From assembly GCF_008831285.2 (NCBI RefSeq), contig NC_045138.2:26755934-26819933 (forward strand): a stretch of DNA of 64,000 nt, read 5' to 3'. The translations under genes and the position numbers were made by a program. Positions within the stretch are counted from its first letter, which is position 1, and each line of letters begins with the position of its first letter. Below the pieces are notes generated by a model. That model was not told the DNA's origin, did no database searches, and saw only the letters and a program-made list of their open reading frames with translations. Positions 37,763-46,791 of the stretch are shown here, piece after piece. The stretch is from Nymphaea colorata (taxonomy: Eukaryota; Streptophyta; Magnoliopsida; Nymphaeales; Nymphaeaceae).

Positions 37763-40446
37763 TGACCAAAAATTTGAAAGAACATTAATATGTAAAAGCA
37801 AACCTTTTGTAGGGCTGTGTGGGCAACTGCCCCCACGAGCCTGCATGTGGTTCGGCCACTGCCTTAGTGTTGGAAGATGCCGTGAGCTAGAATTGGTCGT
37901 AGATTGTTGAACATGAGTTATCACAGGTGGGTGGTACGGTTCTGGCAGGGAAGCTGGCGAAGGAGCGAGGTTGGGCCATCAACGTTGGCGGTGGTTTTCA
38001 CCACGGCTGCGCAGAGAAAGGCGGTGGATTCTGTGCATACGCAGACATCACACTTTGCATCCGTTATGCATTTCAATGCCTAAATATTACCAGGTAGAAC
38101 CCCCTTCAATATTTCACAATTTCATGTATTTAATTACTCAAACAAAATTTTTGATCCAATGTTTTAAAAAAAGAATACAAAAAAAGTATACCTGATGAAA
38201 TTATTTATTCACTTAATTGGATTTATGGAACTGGATTTGGACTTGAATTCATTGAGGCCTATAAGATCTGACATTTCCATGCAATTGAGTCAAATCTTTG
38301 TGGAATCCCAGTTGGGTATTGGACCTGGATTCATGATTGGTTGTGAAACTGCATGCTCGATCCAAATCTCAGTTGCCAATCGGATCTGGATTTTTTTTTA
38401 CCAAATCCAACAAAACATATTTGAAATCGAATCAGTAATAAGATGCATTTAAATCCCTCGTTGAAAGACAGGAAAAAATGTTATTCAATATCGACCCCAA
38501 TATTTATAACTCATTTTTAAACGTTTTATTTGTCTTTGATATTTTGAAGGGCGATGATTATAGATCTTGATGCCCATCAAGGGAATGGTCATGCAACAGA
38601 TTTTGCAGATGACGGTATTCCCTGACCCTCTTAAATTAAGTTACTAAATATATAATGTCTCTTATCTTTGTTTCTAACATAAATTGATCTTTCTGCTTTG
38701 TACAGGAAGAGTTTACATACTTGACGTGTATAATAAAAACATATATCCACGAGTAAGCTCTCGAGTTCAATGCCGTAATTCCGTTCTTTTCCTTTTGAAG
38801 TTTGGGTTTTTTCTTCTTTTCCTGTTTGTAATTTACAGAATATAACTTTTTTTGTGATCTAATTTGTTTTAGGATTATGAAGCAAGAAAGCTTATTAATC
38901 AAAAGGTTGAGCTGGTGGTAAGCCTTCTCTCTCATGGCCAAGTCTTTAGAACAAATGCGTTGAAAATAATTCTTTAGTTCAATTCGATGGATTATGCATG
39001 TCATTTTAAACAGTCTCTGAGATATTATTATCCGTAATCAGAATATGTTACGCTTCTTCTTTTTATTCCATGAAAATGTTTGGCAAATTTTATATTCTTT
39101 GAATTAGCACTTGAAGGACCAATATTTACGATACTGAAAGTATTCCCCTGCTTTGATCTTGGAACTTTCAACATCTTATCACAAGCTCTGTGGCAAATAA
39201 AAAAAACATTCATAAAGAAAAAAGATTTAAAATTCAGCATGTTGTGCATTTTTAGCATTATTATTGCCATGTAATTGCATGTTATGAGCGTTTCATTGTA
39301 TACGTTAAATATACATGGATTTTATTGAAAATTGCAGAGCGGAACAACAACCGAGAAATATCTTGAATGTCTTGAAAATGCACTTCAGGTATGCTTGTTT
39401 TTATCTTTTGTTTCTTTCAATCAACAATATTGTCTTTCTTCTTCTACAATATTATTATTATTATACACAAGCATACACGCAGAAGCATTTTTTGTGTGGA
39501 TTATAAAATATGATTTCCTTTAGGCCGCAGAAAGGGCATTTCATCCGGAGCTAGTGGTCTACAATGCTGGAACGGATATCTTGGATGGCGATCCCTTGGG
39601 AAGACTAAAGGTGAGCATTTTTCTGTATGTTATTTGAATTTAATATGATTTATAACTAAGAAAAATTTCTTTCTTTGGGATTTCAGCCATAAACTTATAT
39701 CTATTTTAACATTCACCAAATTTAAGATAATTTTTTTTTTTTAACCGTTGTTTTATTGTAGAAAGTGGAGAACAGAGATTCAATTTGTAGAAATTCTGAC
39801 ATCAAGGTGTGTTTGGATGACACCCTCATAAAAACTTGTTTTCAAAAATTGGTTTTGTGAAAAAATAAAAACAATTTTTTAGCCATTTTTTAAAGATTAG
39901 TTTGTGCTGTTTAGGCCTTTCATTTATTTAACTGTAGTTTATTTAATGAGTTTACCTTGTAATTACCTTTATAGAGATTCATTGTAATTGCAAGTACATA
40001 ACGATACGAACAAGATTTACATTTGTAGATAACATCACGAGACATTTTTGGCTTGTATCATTTTGCAAGTAATCTGCCCTTAATATTTTGGATTTTAGAT
40101 CCAGATTTCTAAGCGCAAGCTCAAATTTGATCCTTTTAAACCTGTTCGTGCAGGTCACCCCGAACGGGATCATTGCTAGAGATGAGAAGGTGTTTAAATT
40201 TGCAAGACGAAGAAACATACCACTTGTGATGCTTACCTCAGGTTACCCTTTTTTTTCTTTGGTTCCTTTACATTTTATTTGATGAAATAAAAAAACGCAT
40301 TAAAGTTGTTCCTTTTTTTTTATGGTGCAGGTGGTTACTTGAAGTCAAGTGCTCGAGTTATAGCAAATTCTATAAAAAATCTAAAAGCAAAAAATTTGAT
40401 TGATCTGGAGATGTCTGAAAGCAAAGTGTCTGGTCAGTTTGTGTAA
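34729..40446 (+). CDS. HDA2: class IV histone deacetylase (HDAC11/HDA2-type)
   Basis: A zinc-dependent lysine deacylase of the HDAC11-like class. Thirteen exons: 34729-34842, 35689-35744, 36985-37102, 37261-37323, 37509-37577, 37927-38093, 38550-38614, 38706-38752, 38873-38917, 39338-39388, 39524-39610, 40154-40241, 40331-40446; 1,086 nt in frame, 361 aa. The active site is intact: paired histidines H165-H166 in VGGGFHHGCAEKGGGF, zinc ligands D203 and H205 in DLDAHQGNGH, D283 in NAGTDILDGDPLG, and catalytic tyrosine Y326 in TSGGYLKSSARV. The N-terminus is a short serine run before RIYSSKLYFDVPPTKVP. One oddity is residues 58-67, HLFDCCKGAR, where the family usually has HPFDSSKWGR, so the Trp is lost. 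Introns contain AT-rich repeats and a (TA)n tract. Exons 2 and 13 are duplicated as relics downstream near 44.4 and 45.0 kb. The start is the first ATG of the long frame; a second ATG lies two codons on. Confidence 0.93.
37731..37761. repeat. (TA)n microsatellite in a histone deacetylase intron
   Basis: A perfect 31-base TA tract in the intron 37578-37926. It is followed by a fragment with 'gggcaactgcccccacgagc', which resembles common plant transposon debris. Confidence 0.93.
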
Positions 40447-42083
40447 CTTACAATCTCAGGCACTACTTGCATTTTGTGTAATTCTTGTTTTAGATTTAAG
40501 AGGAAGGAGTTCCTTAAAAGTTCGAGGACTTCTTCTGGAATATTATCTCGTAAGAGAGCATTGTGGAGCACCTTCTTTGGGTGATCTTTATAAACCAATT
40601 CAATGTTCAAATAAATCCTCATATTCTACACTTCATCTTGTATTCTCTTGTTTATGTATCTTGGACATAATCTGTCCATGAGTTAATGGCATGGTTCCAT
40701 CAATGACATGTTGTGTTTCTTTTCTCAAATAGCTTTTCCCAAGAGAAGAAAGAGTGGCTGACCCATGAAATAATTTTCCAGATTGGTCTACAACCTGATT
40801 GTATTGACTAGAAAGCGAGTTCAAGCAGAAGGGCTATGTCAATATGAGATTGGTATCAGTGAGGATTTTTCATGATGAACTGTTCAGTCTAATCTCTTAT
40901 TCTTCCTCATTTGTTTAAATTTGGCTGCTGTGTCAAGCTGGATCACTTGCAATTGCAGATAAGAAGAATGAAATTGAACAGAGAAGTGTTGTCTAGAAGC
41001 AGGAAATAATAGAACTGTTATGCTCAAAATTTCTGTTGGATCCAAACAGATGACAGCAGTAGCCATTCATAATGTTCATCACAGAGGAACCTAACTAGGG
41101 GTGCATCACGTCAGGGAAAGAAATAACAATAACTAGCTTCCAAAAGATATCAAATCAACAAGGTTGAGCAATGCCAATTAAACAACTTTACCTGTGGATT
41201 TCAAACTTCAGATTTGCCAAACTGCTGATAGTGATTCTTCCTTGAAATCCAGGTGCCCACCTAGACGGCTATTCTATAGCCTAACTTCAGACCATCACAC
41301 ACATTTGTCATGTGCATGACTAAACTCGTCCTCTAACATGCAGGACTCCATATTTAGTACATTTCCAATATACTTCTTTCTCAAATTATTAGGAAAAGTT
41401 TTTCATTCAGAAACCCAGCACTTGATCATAATCCCAAAAATGGACCTCATATTCTGAATTCGGCCTCTGTTTTTGCTTTTATCTCATGCCTTTAGTGCAG
41501 TTATCAGCAAAAGTTGAGCCCGTATTAGAAGAGCACTGAAATGAGATGCCTGTCTTCAGGTTTACAACCAAAAGTTGGGACCTGCAAACCGGGAAGTTCC
41601 AATTTTTAATTGTAAGCTCTTCCCAGCAGTCACCCAGTACAGATCCTTATGCCATGTCCTCCTGTACCAATACATCTGTGAATGGTCTTATCATTCCCCC
41701 TCAAGTTGATTTTGGTGTCAAAAGGAACAAGCTTAATCTTGTTGACACCAAGAAATGGTAGTTGTCAGGAAGAAGATACCGTAGCCTACCTAAATCCTCA
41801 AACAGAAATGACCCAAGCACCCGTATATTAAGGTATTCTAGCCACCAAAATTCGTCGGAATCGTGGGGTACTTCAGTCATGTTCAAGATCAAGAACTTGC
41901 TGGGTGCCTGACCACTAGCCAAATGCAGAGGGATCCGATCATTTCGATATAGATAAGAAAGCTCCAACGCTCTCAGATTGCTTGTCCAGTTGATGCCTGT
42001 TATAAGATTTCTAGCTCTGTATATCAAGATCAATTAGTCCTCATCTCTTTTGAGTATTATGTGAATTTTGCAGTTGGAGAATA
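40447..42083. other. spacer between histone deacetylase and PRA1 copy A, with a possible decayed antisense LRR-like fragment
   Basis: The minus-strand frame 42033-41701 (110 codons) includes NLRALELSYLYRNDRIPLHL and LEYLNIRVLGSF..LGRLRYLLP, loosely spaced like leucine-rich repeats. The matching stretch in block B is broken by stops. It may be a relic of an LRR gene or chance. A conserved 'gaattttgcagttggaga' just before both PRA1 starts looks like the acceptor of a 5'-UTR intron, so much of this spacer may be PRA1 promoter and leader. Confidence 0.3.
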
Positions 42084-42093
42084 ATGACAAACT

Positions 42094-42630
42094 ATGGTGC
42101 CATTCCAACATCTTCTGGTGAGAGCAGTGGGCTTGATTTCATCTCAGGTCAAAAAGAGCAACAAATCAATCTTACCTACACGTCGGCCATGGAGAGAAAT
42201 GGTACATCTGCACGCTTTTAGCAGTCCATCAGGCTTCAGGGATTCGCTGGCCAGGTTCGTGACAAATCTGGGCTACTTTCGCGTTAATTATGCAATCATC
42301 GTCTTGATCATAGTCTTCCTGAGCTTGCTATGGCATCCGATTTCCTTGATTGTGTTCGTGGTCATGATTGTGGCTTGGTTTTGCATCTACTTCTTACGTG
42401 GTGAGCCTCTTGTGATCTTCGGACGCATGATTGATGATCGAAGCATCTTTATCACGCTGTCTATCACAACAATCATCGTTCTGCTTCTTACCGACGTCAC
42501 TCGGAATCTTGTGGTTTCTCATGCCATTGGCCGTGCAACTATTGTTCTTCATGCTCTTCTCCGGAAGACGGACGACCTGTTTGTGGATGAAGAAGAAACT
42601 GCTTCTCTAAGACCTCAGCCTGTCGATTAG
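42094..42630 (+). CDS. PRA1-family protein, copy A (probably decaying duplicate)
   Basis: PRA1 proteins are small multi-pass membrane proteins of the ER/Golgi that interact with prenylated Rab GTPases. The frame encodes 178 aa. From residue 25 (SILPTRRPWREMVHLHA) it matches copy B closely, including the identical run NLGYFRVNYAIIVLIIVFLS. Compared with copy B, a 2-nt deletion between about 42137 and 42170 shifts the frame: translation from the ancestral ATG at 42084 (MTNYGAIPTSS) ends at a TAG at 42219-42221 after 45 residues. The long frame must use a new ATG at 42094, which replaces the first ~24 residues. The second hydrophobic hairpin has gained polar or charged residues (TRNLVVSHAIGRATIV versus LNVVVSLAIGLAIIV). 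Either it is expressed with a new N-terminus or it is an early pseudogene. Confidence 0.65.
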   Translation: MVPFQHLLVRAVGLISSQVKKSNKSILPTRRPWREMVHLHAFSSPSGFRDSLARFVTNLGYFRVNYAIIVLIIVFLSLLWHPISLIVFVVMIVAWFCIYFLRGEPLVIFGRMIDDRSIFITLSITTIIVLLLTDVTRNLVVSHAIGRATIVLHALLRKTDDLFVDEEETASLRPQPVD

Positions 42631-43738
42631 GCTGTTCCTTGCATCTCTGCATCGTGGATTTGATCTTGCGTTTACTATTTGCTTTCTCTGTATGGTGTTT
42701 GTGTTTTCTTCGTCTCTTCTTTCCTCTTGCTTCACTATTTCATGAGTTGGCTGCCTCCTCTAAGATAGCAGGCTGCTCTATAGAAATTTTCCTGCATGCA
42801 TCGCCATTTTTTGAATTTTGACGTCTTGGGTTCCTCTCTTTTCTTCCTACGAAAGCATTTTTCCTTCTGGGGAGAATGTAGCTGAGCGGAAATAGTTCCT
42901 CACAAGAACCAAACAGGGAGAAAGTGTAAACGATTGTTTACATAACTCAAAAAGCTAGTGTGTGGAAGATGAAAGAAGAAAAAGGTAAGGAGCTGGAGAA
43001 AAGTCTTCCAAAAATACAGCCAGCCCAAGATGGCGTCGGTTCAAGCTATTCAAAAGAAAATGAGAGATTTAAGAGAACAAATCTCAATGTTTGTAAACTG
43101 TGATGGAATATGACAAAGATATGGAAAAGGAGCCTGATTTGATTTTGAATTTGAATTTTCTTGACCAATGTATATAAAATTAACTAAGGAAACCAGTCAT
43201 CGTGGAGTTGATGATTGAGATCGTGTGGTAGGAAGAAATTTATGAACCCCTGTTTATGTTTTATCTTCCCTTTTTATGGTAGTAGAGCCTGAAAGCTCTC
43301 ACCGGCAGATCTATTGATCCTAGTTGTTGCACCTTTTCTTATCAGGGCGACATCATGACATTGTCAGCAGCTAAGTATCCATATCCCTTTACTGTGAACG
43401 TGGCCAACTTTATTTCTATTAAACTGTCCCACAAGAACTACTTCTTGTGGAAGACAAATTCTTGGAGTCATAGAGAGTCAAAGAGCTCCAATACCTTTTG
43501 CCTGCTACAACGACTCTGATTCTCAGTCACCAAGGCACATGATGCAGGTCTGACCTATGGAGTTCTAATGTAATTTGTTGTAATTATACTCAGTGACCAA
43601 TTCGAGGGGGCCACGTGTCATATTTCAATTATTGGGTTTTCTTTGCATTAAATTTTTGAGACATTAAAGCCTCATTTGGATTTGGATAATATCTAGAATT
43701 CGTATCAAAGTTTATCCAGGTCTAGTATTTTTCCTATA

Positions 43739-44275
43739 ATTGGTATCAGAGTAAGTTTAGTGTAAGAGTGATCTAGAACCAGCTGCAAGTTCATCCGACT
43801 TATACACTGAACTTGTTAAGTGTAATAGTACGTGTTATTCCATAAAGATGCTTTGATATCATATTCAGGCAAAGTGGGTTTATTAGCAGTTACAATGAAA
43901 TGTTTAACCTTAGTAATTATGGATATTGGAAAGTCTGCACTAAGTCATATTTTTAGAACGAGAGCTGCGGGACGTTCGATTGGGATTAAATATAAAAATC
44001 CCTACTGATGAAGATGCCAACAAAAAATGGCTGCTAAAAGCAAAAAGAGTCTTATTTATTACTATGAAGGCATCAATTGAACATGAACTACTAGAGCATA
44101 TCCTGAGCGAGCATCAGGTTGACAACCCAAAAGAGGTCTCCCTTAGTCCCCCTGCCTTTGGGATCCTATCTTGCATCGGCATCAATGATGGTTTTAGCTT
44201 GAATGTCATACATTACCACTTAAGACGCAGAGAACTAGAGACCTGTCTTTTCAGGTGCTAGATCATGTTACAAAA
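43739..44275 (+). mobile_element. Ty1/copia retrotransposon remnant (primer-binding site and partial gag)
   Basis: 'ttggtatcagagtaagttta' at about 43739 matches the usual copia primer-binding site for initiator Met-tRNA (tggtatcagagc). After about 150 bp, interrupted frames give NLSNYGYWKVCTKSYF and then, at 43980-44261, LNIKIPTDEDANKKWLLKAK and ASIEHELLEHI, which fit the UBN2-type gag of plant copia elements. Stops and frameshifts break it and no pol or second LTR follows. It sits exactly between the two copies of the duplicated block. The upstream 43.66-43.74 kb may be the end of a 5' LTR. Confidence 0.72.
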
Positions 44276-44309
44276 GATATATACTCAGAACATCTTATGA
44301 TCATCATTA

Positions 44310-45005
44310 TTACCTCCATTCTTGTTCTTTTCTATCTATATATCTAGCGATCTTGATGTGTATTGATCTTGACGTATGTTGTGGAAGCAGATTCCCATCA
44401 TCTACTCCAAATCCTACCGCATCTCGCTATTGGCTTTCGAAAGAATGCAAGTGAACGGCTTCTCCTCCCTCCCCACATCTTCATTTGATTCTCAAGTTTC
44501 TTAATCTTTCATTAATGCATTTAATCTAGGAAGTGAATTAACTTTTGCTTAAATCATATTTAACAAGTTTTTAAGATTGTTTGGAAGATTACTCGTGTTT
44601 AAAAAATAAAAAAAGACAAATTTGTTCTTTTACCTGCTTTGACATTTTAACCCGTTATAAATGATTTTTGTGAAAAAATATTTTTTTTATCTTTTTTTTA
44701 AAATTAATTCGTGACCTAAAACTCATCTTCTTGTGAATAACCTAGGGACCAGGTTATTCGATCTCTTTTGGAAACCAGGTTTTGTCGAAGAAATTTTTGA
44801 AAAAACCTGGTTTTAGTGTTCTACAAACACTACAAAAAAACTGTTTTGGCTTTAAAATTCTGTTTCATGTTGTCATCCAAACACTAACCAAATAGCCGAC
44901 CCTTATCAGGAAATGGCTAATCACACTGCCCGAGTGAAGGCTGAAAAAATTGATTGATCTGGACATGTCTTAATTGAAGCAAAGTGTCTGATCAATTTGT
45001 ATAAC
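44310..45005 (+). pseudogene. histone deacetylase relic (exon 2 and exon 13 fragments only)
   Basis: 44391-44446 is a 56-nt copy of deacetylase exon 2 with its acceptor AG. It reads IPIIYSKSYRISLLAFER, with two conservative changes from the parent (V to I, G to A). Its donor has changed from GT to GC. The parent's following intron continues to about 44660. After about 280 bp of other DNA, 44943-45005 matches the end of parent exon 13 (LIDLDMS) but with an in-frame TAA. Exons 3-12 are missing, so this is a deleted duplicate that cannot encode an enzyme. Confidence 0.88.
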
Positions 45006-45303
45006 TTAGAAAAATGAAATAAACTGAGAAATGTTATCTTGCAGCAGGAAATAATACTACATATCTGTAACATGAATACTGAACTGTCCCAAGTGCATCA
45101 GTTAAGGGATCTCATTTTGATTTCCTAGAAGTGATATGCTCAAAATTTCTGTTGGATCCAAACAGGTGATAGCAGTATTCATTCATGATCTTCATCGCAG
45201 AGGATTCTAACTAAAGGTGCATCACAACAAAGAAAGAAATAACAACAATTAGCTTCCAAAAAGTATCAAATCAACAAGGTTGAGCAATGCCAATCAAACT
45301 TCT

Positions 45304-45839
45304 TTACCTGTGGACTTCAAACTGCAGATTTGCTTGACTGCTGATGCTGATGCTGATGCTTCCTTGAGGTCCAGATGACCCCATGCTTTGCATGTGGGAT
45401 GGTGCCCACCATTCTATAGGCTCCCCACCATTTGGAATATTAAAAAACTGAGGCCTGACCAGAAAGGAGCAGTGCCTAAGCTGGACATATCCACTAAAAG
45501 AACTCAAAGAGCCAGAGACGGACCATCACACACCTTTATCATATGCATGATTGAGCCCACATGACCAGGGTTTCTCTTACATGTAGTCCCCCATTGAGTA
45601 CATTTTCACTAAACTTTTCTCAAATTATTAGGAAAAGATTTTCATTCAGAAACCCAACTCTTGATCATAAGCCCAAAAAGGGACCCCCTATTCTGAATAC
45701 GGCCTCTGTTTTTGCTTAATCTCGGGTCTTTGTTGCAGTTTTCAGCAAAAGTTGGGCCTGTATTAGAAGAACTCTGGAATGTGAGGTCTGTCTTCAGGTT
45801 TACAGCCAAAAGTTGGACCTGCAGAATGGGAATTTCCAA
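45304..45839 (-). other. minus-strand open segments in block B, possible decayed gene
   Basis: Two minus-strand frames (45507-45304 and 45839-45642) have balanced, protein-like composition, for example FNIPNGGEPIEWWAPSHMQS followed by a GT donor-like site, and LLAVNLKTDLTFQSSSNTGP. Parts are recognisable in block A (41.2-41.6 kb) but with stops. I do not recognise the family. They could be exons of a dead gene carried in the duplication or simply leader sequence of PRA1 read backwards. Confidence 0.22.
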
Positions 45840-46242
45840 TTTTTAATGGAGAGCCCTTCCCAGCAATCACCCAGCACACAGCCTTATGCCATGTGCTCCT
45901 GGACCAATGTATCTGTGACTATGAATGGTAGTTGTGAGGTTTGCCTACCTAAATCATTAAACAGAAATTACCCAAGTGCCCATATGTTAAGCTATTGTAG
46001 CTACCAAACTTCATGAAATCAAGGGGTACTTCAGTCATGTTCAAGGTCAAGATCAAGATCTTGGTGGGTGCTTAACCACTAGCCAAATGCAGAGAGAACC
46101 CAATTGGATATATATAAGAGATTTTATGCACCCAGATTCTTTGTCCAGTTGATGCCTATGATAAGATCTCTAGCTCTCTATATCAAGATCAAGTAGTCCT
46201 CATCCCTTTTGGGTATTATCTGAATTTTGCAGTTGGAGAGTC

Positions 46243-46791
46243 ATGTCAAACTATGGTGCCATTCCTACATCTTCTAGTGAGAGCAGCGGGCTTGGTTTCC
46301 TCTCTCGGGCCAAGGAACGAGGCAGATCAATCTTGGCTACACGTCGGCCATGGCGAGAAATGGTACATCTGCACGCTTTAGGCATTCCATCGGGCTTCAG
46401 GGATGCTCTGGCCAGATTCAGGAGAAATCTGGGCTACTTTCGCGTTAATTATGCAATCATCGTCTTGATCATAGTCTTCCTGAGCTTGCTATGGCATCCA
46501 ATTTCCTTGATAGTGTTCTTGGTCATGTTTGTGCTTTGGTTTTTCCTCTACTTCTTTCGTGATGAGCCTCTTGTGATCTTCGGACGCACGATTGATGATC
46601 GAATCATTTTGATCACGCTTTCTATCATAACGATCATCGTTCTGCTTCTTACCCATGTCACGCTGAATGTTGTGGTTTCTCTCGCCATTGGCCTTGCAAT
46701 TATTGTACTTCATGGTGTTTTCCGCAAGACGGATGACCTGTTTGTGCATGAAGAGGAAACTGCTTCTCTAAGCCCCCAGCCTGTCGTTTAG
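46243..46791 (+). CDS. PRA1-family protein, copy B (intact)
   Basis: A single-exon gene for a 182-aa PRA1 protein, the normal plant size. The start MSNYGAIPTSSSESSGLGFL and RAKERGRSILATRRPWREM match the usual N-terminal layout of the family. Two hydrophobic hairpins follow, roughly residues 69-105 (NYAIIVLIIVFLSLLWHPIS onward) and 120-157, separated by the short charged loop RDEPLVIFGRTIDDR. The tail is RKTDDLFVHEEE, an acidic C-terminus as in other PRA1 proteins. Such proteins help Rab GTPases and cargo leave the ER and Golgi. An AG acceptor just before the ATG (tgaattttgcag) suggests a 5'-UTR intron. It lies in block B of the duplication and is the better preserved copy, so it is likely the functional one. 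Confidence 0.92.
   Translation: MSNYGAIPTSSSESSGLGFLSRAKERGRSILATRRPWREMVHLHALGIPSGFRDALARFRRNLGYFRVNYAIIVLIIVFLSLLWHPISLIVFLVMFVLWFFLYFFRDEPLVIFGRTIDDRIILITLSIITIIVLLLTHVTLNVVVSLAIGLAIIVLHGVFRKTDDLFVHEEETASLSPQPVV

Larger units (their letters stand above)
35595..43655 (+). repeat. segmental duplication, block A (histone deacetylase exon 2 to downstream of the first PRA1 copy)
   Basis: Sequence here recurs at 44.3-48.7 kb. Matching stretches include 35595-35970 with 44310-44660, 40395-40440 with 44943-45000, 41030-41215 with 45135-45315, 41390-42630 with 45620-46791, 42640-43000 with 46800-47165, and 43498-43640 with 48568-48670. The matches keep order and orientation, showing a tandem block duplication followed by divergence and deletion. 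Exact ends need alignment. Confidence 0.88.

Noticed and set aside
44310-45005. A second working histone deacetylase gene.
   Set aside because: Only exon 2 and part of exon 13 remain, with a mutated donor and an in-frame stop; all zinc-binding residues are missing.
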